Assembly: GCA_037127255.1 (NCBI GenBank)
Contig: JBANSL010000004.1
Location: forward strand, 14,763,967 to 14,827,966
From: Persicaria tinctoria
Taxonomy: Eukaryota > Streptophyta > Magnoliopsida > Caryophyllales > Polygonaceae
Length of the DNA stretch: 64,000 nucleotides
Reading direction: 5' to 3'
Shown here: piece by piece, positions 22,205-33,087 of the stretch
Layout of the letters: each line of letters opens with the position of its first letter
Numbering within the stretch: position 1 is the stretch's first letter
Program-made: the position numbers and the translations under genes
The notes under the pieces: model-generated
Told to the model about the DNA's origin: nothing
Seen by the model: only the letters and a program-made list of their open reading frames with translations
The model's database searches: none

Positions 22205-23290
22205 ATGTTGAGATTATCGTACTTCGAAGGTGAAAATTTTCACCTATATCTCACTAGGTTGCAGAGGTGTGTGGACATCCGCAATGTGCGGGGTTTCCAT
22301 GATAGTTTGCGAGATATGGTTGTCTGCGTTGTAGATGGAATGACTGCTGAGACAAAGGCACGTGCTATATATATGAGCGGAGGAAGTCTAGCAAGGTTAG
22401 GTTTGATGGGAATTTGGGATCTTATCTGCTACATGGGTCATCAGGCCTTGCAGGAAGTGTCATTTGCACTGGAACCTCAACCAATGGATTACTTTGACGC
22501 ACCATCGGATGATCTATTCAAGGTCTCTTACGTGGAGAATGAGCAATTGTGTCAGCAGATCGCTGAACTAGATGAACGAGTGCTTCGAATGGTCCAAGTG
22601 GGGAATGAGATACCAACTTGTGAAGCAGGTGAACTAACGTCTCAACCGGTGGTTAACCTGATAGAGAGCCTCACCACGAACACCCTAGGGAGTGGCAAGG
22701 ACCTGTTTGTCACACCTAAGGGAAGCTCAGAAAGTCATGAAGATGAAGGTTATTGCGTGCTTCCTATTCCTCCCTCATTGAGTTCATCTGAGTCTACTCC
22801 GCTACCTCCCATACCCTTGAGCTATGAGCATGACAATGTTTTGGCGGAGGAGGATATGTTTGCAGATGATGACAATTTCTTTAGTGATAAAGAGGAGAGT
22901 ACAGTGCTTCTGTACATGGAGTGTCATGAGTCAACACATGAGATTCCATTTGATTTGTTGTCTCCTTCGTTCGATAAGATTGTCCCGAGCTCGCCTATCA
23001 AGGAACAAAGTCCGGAGCTGATTCATGTGGCTCCTGAGCAAAGAACTGATATCCTCTGCAATGATGAGAAGGTTGGTGATTATGTCGACCCTTGGGCTCA
23101 TTACTTCGATATACCACCAATGGAACTGAATTGGTGGTTCTACATACCCGCGGCGGAATTTCAGACTCGGACATATGAGGAGTTGAGGACATACTTTGAC
23201 TTCAACTTATTCGTATGTAGTGCCCGCTTACCTAGATGGTGTGTACAAGAGTTTGATTTGCTGCTGAGGGCACCGACGATGTCTGAATGA
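22205..23290 (+). CDS. C2: 361-residue gag-like protein
   Basis: Second copy of the array ORF. It differs from copy 1 by two residues that I can see (His to Gln in the AAEFQTRTYEE region, Leu to Pro near the C-terminus) and has no stop or frameshift. The domain picture is as for copy 1: a capsid-like N-terminus, a SGKD motif near residue 165, an acidic Ser/Pro middle and an aromatic C-terminus. Being intact after duplication shows that little time has passed, not that selection acts. Confidence 0.7.
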   Translation: MLRLSYFEGENFHLYLTRLQRCVDIRNVRGFHDSLRDMVVCVVDGMTAETKARAIYMSGGSLARLGLMGIWDLICYMGHQALQEVSFALEPQPMDYFDAPSDDLFKVSYVENEQLCQQIAELDERVLRMVQVGNEIPTCEAGELTSQPVVNLIESLTTNTLGSGKDLFVTPKGSSESHEDEGYCVLPIPPSLSSSESTPLPPIPLSYEHDNVLAEEDMFADDDNFFSDKEESTVLLYMECHESTHEIPFDLLSPSFDKIVPSSPIKEQSPELIHVAPEQRTDILCNDEKVGDYVDPWAHYFDIPPMELNWWFYIPAAEFQTRTYEELRTYFDFNLFVCSARLPRWCVQEFDLLLRAPTMSE

Positions 23291-23437
23291 GTCTTAAATG
23301 GACAACTAAAATGTCTAGCCAAAGACTTGAAACAAAGGCGCTTCTCGGGAGGCAACCCGAGGTAAGTTTTTCTTTCTTTTTCCTTTTTCTTTTCCTTCAC
23401 CCTGATTATATTTGATCTACTTTTGTTGTCTTTATTG

Positions 23438-23475
23438 TTTCATTGAGGACAATGAAAACTTTAAGTGTGGGGGAG
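23438..23475 (+). promoter_or_regulatory. C2 internal stem-loop and PPT
   Basis: Same stem (TTTCATTG / CAATGAAA), AGGA loop and purine tract as in unit 1. Confidence 0.7.
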
Positions 23476-24642
23476 AGGAATTCTCTATATATAGTGCATA
23501 TAGGAGATCATATTTAAATTTATGCATCATGTTTAATTTTTGTAATCATTTTTATTAAATTTTGTTTATTTTCGTATTTAAAAAAAAAAATTCAAAATTC
23601 AAAAATCCAAAAATAGAGCACGCATTGCATACATATGTGTTATTCAAATACCCATCTGGCTTAGTTTGTCCTCTATTTTAAATTTCAAGCATGATTCATA
23701 AAAATCCCATGGAGTTCTGGATGTTTTGATTATTATCTATATTTGATTTTTGTGGAACATGAGCTAGCGAATGTAATTGAGCATGTATGATTGAGCTAAA
23801 GTATGATTGAAGTCCTAAAAACATGACTATGTGAGAATGTTTGGCCTTATTTGAATTCTTTTGCTCAATTGTGTGAATTACTCGCCTAGTGTTGCTACCT
23901 CTTGGTATTGACTGCAGTATCTATTTTTAAAGACCGATGCACATGTTTGTTGCTTGCGGAGTTTATGTTTATATTTTGAGTCTTTTTATTTAATTTTATG
24001 AATATTTAGTGAATAAGGTGGCAATGGTTAATGCACTTAGTAACCGGATCTATGCATGACACCCATGGGTATGATTCGCGCAAAAAGGTGTTGAAAACTA
24101 TCCACTAGGAAAGAAGCTTGACCATTGAGTAACCAGGTTCATTCATGACACCCATGTTTGCAACTTGCGTGAAAAGGTGTTCAAGTGGACTTCATATTAA
24201 TAGTTGAGGTGTTGATAGACCGGGGCCATTCATGACACCCATGTTTGCGCTTCGCGTAAGGAAAGTACCAATACAAGAAAAAGAAAAAAAAAAAGAGAAA
24301 AGAAAAGAAAAAAAAACAATTGTTGCATTTTATTTTCTTTATTGTGTCCCGCAAGTAATGAAATTTCGGTAGAGAATTGGTGATATGGTGGTCAATGTCT
24401 ATGAGCTTAGTGCATGATTGGTTTGAGTTAAGAGTTGTATCTTAAAGCCAAAACACATGAGTGGAAAACACAATTCTAGTGAGGTTGGATAATGTCTACT
24501 TCTAAGCTTTGATCACTGGAATACATGCTATGACGTTTGTTTGCTTGGTTTATGTTTTCACCTGCTATAATGTTGTTTTTTGATGAGGTTGAAACTTGAA
24601 GGGATTTCCTGTGGGATGCGTTGATTCATGTTCATTCTATCA

Positions 24643-24680
24643 TTGCTTGAGGACAAGCAAAGGTTAAGTGTGGGGGAGTT
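24643..24680 (+). promoter_or_regulatory. C2 terminal stem-loop and PPT
   Basis: Stem TTGCTTG / CAAGCAA with AGGA loop, then the purine tract that abuts LTR 3. Confidence 0.75.
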
Positions 24681-26141
24681 TGATAGCATGCATTTAGGTA
24701 GGCATAATAGGTTGCATTTAGCTTAGTTAAGACGCATTTCATGGATGGATTAAGCATGATTTGCATATTAGTTCTCTATGTTGTCGGAGTCGGAATCTAC
24801 ACGCTTTTGTTGATTATTTCAGGTAATGGTAGATCCGAGGAGAAGACATGAGTTGATAACGCATTTGATGAGAATGTCTAGTTGATCGAAGAAGCTTACA
24901 TGAAGATCTCAAGAGGTCCTGAGAAGAAGAAGCCAACCTAAACGAAGAACAAGTCTGCAGAAATTGTCGCCAGACATGCTGAACTTGTTTTGCACTTTCT
25001 GGAGGCCTCGTTTGTCCGATCGACTATTATGACCATGCGTTGGAAAGCTCTTTCAGAGAGCTACAACTTTCATGTTGACGTCGAAAGCTAATTCGAGACG
25101 AAATTTTCGGGAAAAACCAATGCAGCGCCCGCGCTGCTATCTGGCGCGCCCGCGCTGCACCTGGCGCGCCCGCGCTGCACCTGGCGCGCCCGCGCTGCTA
25201 CTGACGCGCCCGCGTCGGTCCCTGAAGACGGATTCTTATCCGATTTTCCCTATCTTATTAGTTTTAATATTATATTTTTACGGGATGTTAAACCCGACTT
25301 AATTAGTTTATATAGGCCGAGAAGGCAGCAGTAGAAAATTAGGTTATTTTCCAGAGACGTATTTTCCCTTTTGTTCATCTCACAAACCTTATGGAGAACT
25401 AACTCTCCTTTGTTGCACTTGGTTCTTTGAAGCCTTCGATTGATTTGGTTGTGAGTATTCTACTCTTGTTCATCCTTTGTTAATTGTTTCGATCTCCTGA
25501 GCTTATTGCTTGATTGCTTATTATTGGTTAATCTGGATTGATCACCTAGGTTTATCGATACTAGTCATATTGCTAGGGTTTCCAATTCCAGGTTTGGGGT
25601 TGTAGATTCATTGTAGCAAACACAATCTCCATACGCGGGTTGCTTGTGGTAGATTGTGAGGGAGATTCGATTACATGCTATTTTAACGGGTTGTTAGAAT
25701 CGCTTGTATCTCATTATAATTCATGTTTGAATGCTATTGCTTTATTATTTGGTGAAGGTTTTCCCTTGTAATTTGGTGATAAGTGCTTTTAGGACTGGTA
25801 GGACTAAAAGCTATTACACGATCTGAACTGAGAACAATTACTGGACATTAGAACTTGAGATTCATAGAATGCGATGATGAACCATCTCAATTGTGGTGCG
25901 GATAATTACCTGGTGTGATACTTTTCCGTCATATATTCACAACCTTTACTTGCAACTTGTTCTGTCACTATTACTCACACACAAAACTCCCCCTTGAATC
26001 GGTTACTTTTGGGTAATAATACTTGCTTTTACAATTGATTCTGTTTCCCTGTGGGTTCGACCCTAACTTACCTACTATACTTGTTATAGTTTGCATCTTA
26101 GGAATTTACTTTTATTTGGCATAACGACTTTAGGCCTGTCA
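24681..26141 (+). repeat. Array C LTR 3, with one extra GC module
   Basis: 1461 bp, exactly 20 bp longer than the other three LTRs. The excess is one more copy of the unit CACCTGGCGCGCCCGCGCTG within 25125-25215. Confidence 0.9.
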
Positions 26142-26145
26142 AATT

Positions 26146-26163
26146 TGGCGCCGTTGCCGGGGA
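26146..26163 (+). promoter_or_regulatory. C3 primer binding site
   Basis: TGGCGCCGTTGCCGGGGA, the unmutated tRNA-Asp-type site. Confidence 0.88.
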
Positions 26164-26205
26164 CACGGTTAATCGTTGTTCTTGTTTGTCTTATTACCTG
26201 TTTGG

Positions 26206-26308
26206 GTGCGAACCTCTTGCATGGTTCGCACTCGTGCTACTGTTGTTTGTCTTGTGTGTTAATTTAGCTACTAAGTTTTGTTGTGAACCTATCTTACGGT
26301 TCACAACA
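26206..26308 (+). ncRNA. C3 leader stem-loops
   Basis: The same two hairpins as in units 1 and 2, at 26206-26231 and 26279-26308. Confidence 0.6.
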
Positions 26309-26330
26309 CATATGCTACTAACAGTTTAAC

Positions 26331-27416
26331 ATGTCGAGATTATCGCAGTTCGAAGGTGAAAATTTTCACCTATATCTCACTAGGTTGCAGAGGTGTGTGG
26401 ACATCCGCAATGTGCGGGGTTTCCATGATAGTTTGCGAGATATGGTTGTCTGCGTTGTAGATGGAATGACTGCTGAGACAAAGGCACGTGCTATATATAT
26501 GAGCGGAGGAAGTCTAGCAAGGTTAGGTTTGATGGGAATTTGGGATCTTATCTGCTACATGGGTCATCAGGCCTTGCAGGAAGTGTCATTTGCACTGGAA
26601 CCCCAACCAATGGATTACTTTGACGCACCATCGAATGATCTATTCAAGGTCTCTTACGTGGAGAATGAGCAATTGTGTCAGCAGATCGCTGAACTAGATG
26701 AACGAGTGCTTCGAATGGTCCAAGTGGGGAATGAGATACCAACTTATGAAGCAGGTGAACTACCGTCTCAACCGGTGGTTAACCTGATAGAGAGCCTCAC
26801 CACGAACACCCTAGGGAGTGGCAAGGACCTGTTTGTCACACCTAAGGGAAGCTCAGAAAGTCATGAAGATGAAGGTTATTGCGTGCTTCCTATTCCTCCC
26901 TCATTGAGTTCATCTGAGTCTACTCCGCTACCTCCCATACCCTTGAGCTATGAGCATGACAATGTTTTGGCGGAGGAGGATATGTTTGAAGATGATGACA
27001 ATTTCTTTAGTGATGAAGAGGAGAGTACAGTGCTTCTGTACATGGAGTGTCATGAGTCGACACATGAGATTCCATTTGATTTGTTGTCTCCTTCGTTCGA
27101 TAAGATTGTCCCGAGCTCGCCTATCAAGGAACAAAGTCCGGAGCTGATTCATGTGGCTCCTGAGCAAAGAACCGATATCCTCTGCAATGAAGAGAAGGTT
27201 GGTGATTATGTCGACCCTTGGGCTCATTACTTCGATATACCACCAATGGAACTGAATTGGTGGTTCTACATACCCGCGGCGGAATTTCACACTCGGACCT
27301 ATGAGGAGTTGAGGACATACTTTGACTTCAACTTATTCGTATGTAGTGCCCGCTTACCTAGATGGTGTGTACAAGAGTTTGATTTGCTGCTGAGGGCACT
27401 GACGATGTCTGAATGA
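26331..27416 (+). CDS. C3: 361-residue gag-like protein
   Basis: Third intact copy. It is the most different: the N-terminus reads MSRLSQFEGEN instead of MLRLSYFEGEN, and about seven other residues differ (for example PSNDLF, FEDDDNFF, SDEEES, CNEEK). All changes keep the frame and the acidic middle domain. Function is inferred only from the capsid-like N-terminus. Confidence 0.7.
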   Translation: MSRLSQFEGENFHLYLTRLQRCVDIRNVRGFHDSLRDMVVCVVDGMTAETKARAIYMSGGSLARLGLMGIWDLICYMGHQALQEVSFALEPQPMDYFDAPSNDLFKVSYVENEQLCQQIAELDERVLRMVQVGNEIPTYEAGELPSQPVVNLIESLTTNTLGSGKDLFVTPKGSSESHEDEGYCVLPIPPSLSSSESTPLPPIPLSYEHDNVLAEEDMFEDDDNFFSDEEESTVLLYMECHESTHEIPFDLLSPSFDKIVPSSPIKEQSPELIHVAPEQRTDILCNEEKVGDYVDPWAHYFDIPPMELNWWFYIPAAEFHTRTYEELRTYFDFNLFVCSARLPRWCVQEFDLLLRALTMSE

Positions 27417-27563
27417 GTCTTAAATGGACAACTAAAATGTCTAGCCAAAGACTTGAAACAAAGGCGCTTCTCGGGAGGCAACCCGAGGTAAGTTTTTCTT
27501 TCTTTTTCCTTTTTCTTTTCCTTCACCCTGATTATATTTGATCTACTTTTGTTGTCTTTATTG

Positions 27564-27601
27564 TTTCATTGAGGACAATGAAAACTTTAAGTGTGGGGGA
27601 G
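27564..27601 (+). promoter_or_regulatory. C3 internal stem-loop and PPT
   Basis: Stem TTTCATTG / CAATGAAA, AGGA loop, then the purine tract. Confidence 0.7.
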
Positions 27602-28761
27602 AGGAATTCTCTATATATAGTGCATATAGGAGATCATATTTAAATTTATGCATCATGTTTAATTTTTGTAATCATTTTTATTAAATTTTGTTTATTTTCG
27701 TATTTAAAAAAAAAAAATTCAAAAATCCAAAAATAGAGCACGCATTGCATACATATGTGTTATTCAAATACCCATCTGGCTTAGTTTGTCCTCTATTTTA
27801 AATTTCAAGCATGATTCATAAAAATCCCATTGAGTTCTGGATGTTTTGATTATTATCTATATTTGATTTTTGTGGAACATGAGCTAGCGAATGTAATTGA
27901 GCATGTATGATTGAGCTAAAGTATGATTGAAGTCCTAAAAACATGACTATGTTAGAATGTTTGGCCTTATTTGAATTCTTTTGCTCAATTGTGTGAATTA
28001 CTCGCCTAGTGTTGCTACCTCTTGGTATTGACTGCAGTATCTATTTTTAAAGACCGATGCACATGTTTGTTGCTTGCGGAGTTTATGTTTATATTTTGAG
28101 TCTTTTTATTTAATTTTATGAATATTTAGTGAATAAGGTGGCAATGGTTAATGCACTTAGTAACCGGATCTATGCATGACACCCATGGGTATGATTCGCG
28201 CAAAAAGGTGTTGAAAACTATCCACTAGGAAAGAAGCTTGACCATTGAGTAACCAGGTTCATTCATGACACACATGTTTGCAACTTGCGTGAAAAGGTGT
28301 TCAAGTGGACTTCATATTAATAGTTGAGGTGTTGATAGACCGGGGCCATTCATGACACCCATGTTTGCGCTTCGCGTAAGGAAAGTACCAAGACAAGAAA
28401 AAGAAAAAAAAAGAGAAAAGAAAAGAAAAGAAAAACAATTGTTGCATTTTATTTTCTTTATTGTGTCCCGTAAGTAATGAAATTTCGGTAGAGAATTGGT
28501 GATATGGTGGTCAATGTCTATGAGCTTAGTGCATGATTGGTTTGAGTTAAGAGTTGTATCTTAAAGCCAAAACACATGAGTGGAAAACACAATTCTAGTG
28601 AGGTTGGATAATGTCTACTTCTAAGCTTTGATCACTGGAATACATGCTATGACGTTTGTTTGCTTGGTTTATGTTTTCACCTGCTATAATGTTGTTTTTT
28701 GATGAGGTTGAAACTTGAAGGGATTTCCTGTGGGATGCGTTGATTCATGTTCATTCTATCA

Positions 28762-28799
28762 TTGCTTGAGGACAAGCAAAGGTTAAGTGTGGGGGAGTT
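28762..28799 (+). promoter_or_regulatory. C3 terminal stem-loop and PPT
   Basis: Stem TTGCTTG / CAAGCAA, AGGA loop, and a purine tract abutting LTR 4. Confidence 0.75.
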
Positions 28800-30240
28800 T
28801 GATTGCATGCATTTAGGTAGGCATAATAGGTTGCATTTAGCTTAGTTAAGACGCATTTCATGGATGGATTAAGCATGATTTGCATATTACTTCTCTATGT
28901 TGTCGGAGTCGGAATCTACACGCTTTTGTTGATTATTTCAGGTAATGGTAGATCCGAGGAGAAGACATGAGTTGATAACGCATTTGATGAGAATGTCTAG
29001 TTGATCGAAGAAGCTTACATGAGGATCTCAAGAGGTCCTGAGAAGAAGAAGCGAACCTAAACGAAGAACAAGTCTGCAGAAATTGTCGCCAGACATGCTG
29101 AACTTGTTTTGCACTTTCTGGAGGCCTCGGTTGTCCGATCGACTATTATGACCATGCGTTGGAAAGCTCTTTCAGAGAGCTACAACTTTCATGTTGACGT
29201 CGAAAGCTAATTCGAGACGGAATTTTCGGGAAAAACCAATGCAGCGCCCGCGCTGCTATCTGGCGCGCCCGCGCTGCACCTGGCGTGCCCGCGCTGCTAC
29301 TGACGCGCCCGCGTCGGTCCCTGAAGACGGATTCTTATCCGATTTTCCCTATCTTATTAGTTTTAATATTATATTTTTACGGGATGTTAAACCCGACTTA
29401 ATTAGTTTATATAGGCCGAGAAGGCAGCAGTAGAAAATTAGGTTATTTTCCAGAGACGTATTTTCCCTTTTGTTCATCTCACAAACCCTATGGAGAACTA
29501 ACTCTCCTTTTTTGCACTTGGTTCTTTGAAGCCTTCGATTGATTTGGTTGTGAGTATTCTACTCTTGTTCGTCCTTTGTTAATTGTTTCGATCTCCTGAG
29601 CTTATTGCTTGATTGCTTATTATTGGTTAATCTGGATTGATCACCTAGGTTTATCGATACTAGTCATATTGCTAGGGTTTCCAATTCCAGGTTTGGGGTT
29701 GTAGATTCATTGTAGCAAACACAATCTCCATACGCGGGTTGCTTGTGGTAGATTGTGAGGGAGATTCGATTACAGGCTATTTTAACGGGTTGTTAGAATC
29801 GCTTGTATCTCATTATAATTCATGTTTGAATGCTATTGATTTATTATTTGGTGAAGGTTTTCCCTTGTAATTTGGTGATAAGTGCTTTTAGGACTGGTAG
29901 GACTAAAAGCTATTACACGATCTGAATTGAGAACAATTACTGGACATTAGAACTTGAGATTCATAGAATGCGATGATGAACCATCTCAATTGTTGTGCGG
30001 ATAATTACCTGGTGTGATACTTTTCCGTCAAATATTCACAACCTTTACTTGCAACTTGTTCTGTCACTATTACTCACACACAAAACTCCCCCTTGAATCG
30101 GTTACTTTTGGGTAATAATACTTGCTTTTACAATTGATTCTGTTTCCCTGTGGGTTCGACCCTAACTTACCTACTATACTTGTTATAGTTTGCATCTTAG
30201 GAATTTACTTTGATTTGGCATAACGACTTTAGGCCTGTCA
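28800..30240 (+). repeat. Array C LTR 4
   Basis: 1441 bp. It starts TGATTGCATG (one change in the terminus) and ends GCCTGTCA, followed by the TSD CTCTC. Confidence 0.9.
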
Positions 30241-30748
30241 CTCTCCCCGACCTGGCTCAGACAAGTGGTCTTGGTTTTATCGATATCGAGTAATTTACTC
30301 GATATCGAGAAGAATTGTTATCGGTCTCGGTTTGTCTGGTCAACTCGAGCAGCTCCTCCCCGGATCCTCGATCAGGTGTGGCTGCTGGACTTAGTCGATA
30401 TCGAGGAATTATGTCGATATCGAGTAAAAACTGTAACTCGAGTTGGCTTGTTCCTCAGTTGTGCTTCTCGATCAGGCTTTCCTCGATCAGCCTTGGTTCA
30501 CATCCTTTGTCGATATCGAGTAATTTAGTTGATATTGAGTAACTTTTAGCTTTCGTCTCCTTTCCTTGGTTTTGCCCCGGAATGGCTCCAAATTCGGTAA
30601 TATTAAACCAAAACTTATGTAGATCTCCATTTCTTGCAAATAAGCACATATTACATAAATTCGTCATATTCCCATCCCGAAATATGCAAAGTGTATAGAA
30701 TATGGAGCTAAAATGTGCATTTCAACATGGCTATTTTAGTGGACATCA
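30241..30748 (-). repeat. 5' LTR of element B, part 2
   Basis: This resumes B's LTR after the duplicated CTCTC and ends at GACATCA before TSD CTTAC. It is rich in TCGATATCGA modules. Compared with the 3' LTR it carries one extra 19-bp module at about 30520-30540 (a diverged copy, GATATTGAGT). Confidence 0.85.
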
Positions 30749-33087
30749 CTTACTGCTCCTGATCTGGCATAACAACCCTTAGCAATCCAATTCCCTACAC
30801 TTGGGGAAGGAGTAAAATTTGAGCTAAAATCTAGGGTAATTCATCTGTTACCCAAGTTCCATGGGTTGAGTGGGGAAGACTCCCACAAGCATCTATCTGC
30901 GTTCCATACTGTGGTGGTTGGAATGAAACTGGAGAACGTTACTGAAGATCAAATCAAGCTGAGAGCCTTTCCCTTCTCTCTAAAGGATGAGACAAATGAG
31001 TGGTTCTTCTATCTGCCACCTGAGAGTATATCGACGTGGGCTGAGATGAAAAGAGTATTCCTGGAGATGTACTTCCCTGCAACAAAGCTTAATGCCTTAA
31101 AAAGGTCAATCAACAGCATTGAGCAGTACACGACGGAGTCTATTCATGAGTACTTTGAGTGTTTTAAGAAACTCTGCGCTAGCTGCCCATGTCATGGGTA
31201 CTCTCAGAGGGATCTGGTTCTCTTTTTATTCAATGGGCTTACTGATGGAGAGCACAAAACGGTGAATTACTGTTGTGGGGGAAACATGTTGAATAAGACG
31301 TCTGCTGCAACTTAGGAAGTGTTTAAGGAGCTCTTTGAGGGCTCTAGGCAGTTCAACAAGAGTACTCGTGTCAGAGGTGTACTTGCCATTGATGCCCCAG
31401 TGGATGCATTACAGACTGATATGGCAGAGATGAAAGAGATGATCAAGAAGCTGGTAATTGGCAGATCACCTCAGCAGTTGAAAATGTGTGAATCCTATAG
31501 TGATCCATTCCATCCTATGGATATGTACTCAACTTCGCAAGAACCTAGCGTTGAGTTGAATGCAATTGGGAATTTTGCTCCACAAAGGCCTAGGCAAGGC
31601 AACTTTGGTAATCCTGGGTACTTCAACAATAATAACTACAATGGAGGCTATCAGCAGGGCTATGGTTATGGAAACTACCAAGAACCTGTCAATCAGCAAT
31701 GAGGGCCTCAGGTAAGGCCACACCAACAGTTTGACCTTCGACAGGGAGGACAGCCTCAGGCAAGTGCACCTGATGGAAATCCACTACAAGCCCTCACACA
31801 ATTCGTAATGAACCAGGCTGGACGCACAAAGAACTTAGAGATGTGCACTAAGACCCTCGCACAGGCAGTCGTGGACCAAGGTGAACGATCTAAGAACTTG
31901 GGGAATCAAATGAGTCAAATCATTCAATTGCTAAGTGCAAAAGAGGCAAATGAGTCAGGAAAGCTCCCATCGCAAATGATTGAGAATCCTAGGGAGAATG
32001 ACATGGCAATAACGCTTAAGAGTGGCAAGGAACTGATTGTCACACCTCAAATGGACGATGAGGAAATCATGGACGAAGAAATAGAAGTAATAAACGAAGA
32101 AGACGGGAGTCGTACTATGCGGCGGCCGCAGCAAGCATGCCGCGACTGCGGCATATCAACGGAACAGCGCCCGCAGCCAGTGTCTTCGCCGACCCCATAG
32201 TGTCAGGTGCTCCTTCTTCTTCTTCTTCCCCTCTTCCTCATTCTTCCTCTCCTTCTTCTTCTTCCCTACCACTGGAGACTCCAAAGCCGGTTCCACCATT
32301 TCCGGAAGCCCTGAAGGATACACGAAGGTATGAGAACGATAAGGAGATCTTTGAGACGTTAAGCAAGTGCGAGGTAAATATTTCTTTACTCAAATTGATT
32401 AAGAGCATTCCTAGATATGCTAAATTTTTGAAGGAATTATGCACCATCAAGAAGAAGCAAAGATTGAAAAAGAAGGAATAGGTAAGCTTGAATGAAAATG
32501 TCTTTGCTATGTTGCAAAAGAAATTGCCTGAAAAATGTGGAGGCCCATGAATGTTTACAATTCAATGTGCAATTGGGAATACTAGATTCAAACAAGCCAT
32601 GCTAGATCTAGGAGCCTCAATTAATTTTATGTCCTATAACATGTACATGTTTTTGGGTTTTGGTGCTCTGACTGAGACTGGGGTTACAGTGCAACTCGCT
32701 GATCGATCACAAATCAGGCCAAGAGGCGTTGTTGAAGATGTTTTGGTTATGGTGGATAATTTGATTTTCCCTGTTGATTTCTTTATTTTAGATATGGAGC
32801 AGGGAGCCTCATAAACACCCATTATATTAGGAAGACCATTCCTGAAAAATGCGAAAACAAAAATTGATTGTTGTGAGGGTTTATTGACTATGGAGTTTGA
32901 TGGAAGAAAGATAGAATTCTCTCTCTTTAATCATGCTAAGCTTTCTCCTAAAAGTTCTTTAGATATGCCTATTACTAACAATATTGATCACAACAATAAT
33001 TTTTGTGATTTGTTAGAGACACTTAAGGAGAATAGTTTATTGGAATTTGAGCCCCCTAACAAATTGCAATCTTTAGGAAAAGAATAA
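30749..33087 (+). pseudogene. Element A gag and protease, resumed after B
   Basis: It continues A's gag after TSD CTTAC and aligns closely with E (FHGLSGEDSHKHL, FPFSLKDETNEWFFYLPP, FLEMYFPATKLNALKRS). Stops lie at about 31313, 31700 and 32812 and a frameshift within the GC-module linker at about 32130-32200. The zinc knuckle cysteines seen in E are lost (KMCESYSDPFHPMDMY). The linker carries GCGGCCGC-type modules at 32115-32185. Protease remnants read AMLDLGASINFMS and, after a stop, IILGRPFLKN. No RT follows. The protein cannot be made intact. Confidence 0.8.

Larger units (their letters stand above)
23291..24680 (+). other. C2 3' untranslated region
   Basis: Same order as in unit 1: hairpin plus GTAAGT (23344-23361), internal stem-loop/PPT (23438-23475), triple CATGACACCCATG repeat (about 24038-24265), A/G tract and terminal stem-loop/PPT (24643-24680). 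Confidence 0.7.
27417..28799 (+). other. C3 3' untranslated region
   Basis: Same order as in the other units: hairpin plus GTAAGT (27470-27487), internal stem-loop/PPT (27564-27601), triple repeat (about 28158-28385), A/G tract and terminal stem-loop/PPT (28762-28799). Confidence 0.7.
16472..30240 (+). mobile_element. Array C: LTR-internal-LTR-internal-LTR-internal-LTR tandem of a non-autonomous Athila-like element
   Basis: Four LTRs (16472-17912, 20575-22015, 24681-26141, 28800-30240) alternate with three internal domains of 2658-2665 bp. The whole array has one TSD, CTCTC, at 16467-16471 and 30241-30245, and none between units, so it grew at one insertion site. Each internal domain has a PBS, leader hairpins, one 361-codon ORF, a hairpin with a splice-donor-like GTAAGT, 3' UTR repeats and two PPTs. 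It has no protease, RT or integrase and must have relied on a helper. Copies are nearly identical. Confidence 0.92.
8668..30748 (-). mobile_element. Element B: pol-less Athila/Tat-type element, minus strand, carrying array C
   Basis: B is bounded by TSD CTTAC (8663-8667 and 30749-30753). Its LTRs are 8668-10468 (3' LTR) and 15154-16471 plus 30241-30748 (5' LTR, split by C). The minus-strand internal region has a PBS, gag with zinc knuckle and protease, but no RT, RNase H or integrase, and ends at a PPT. Gag style, a tRNA-Asp-like PBS and the PPT context place it with Athila/Tat elements. TCGA-NN-TCGA modules pervade its LTRs and its coding linker. Confidence 0.85.
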
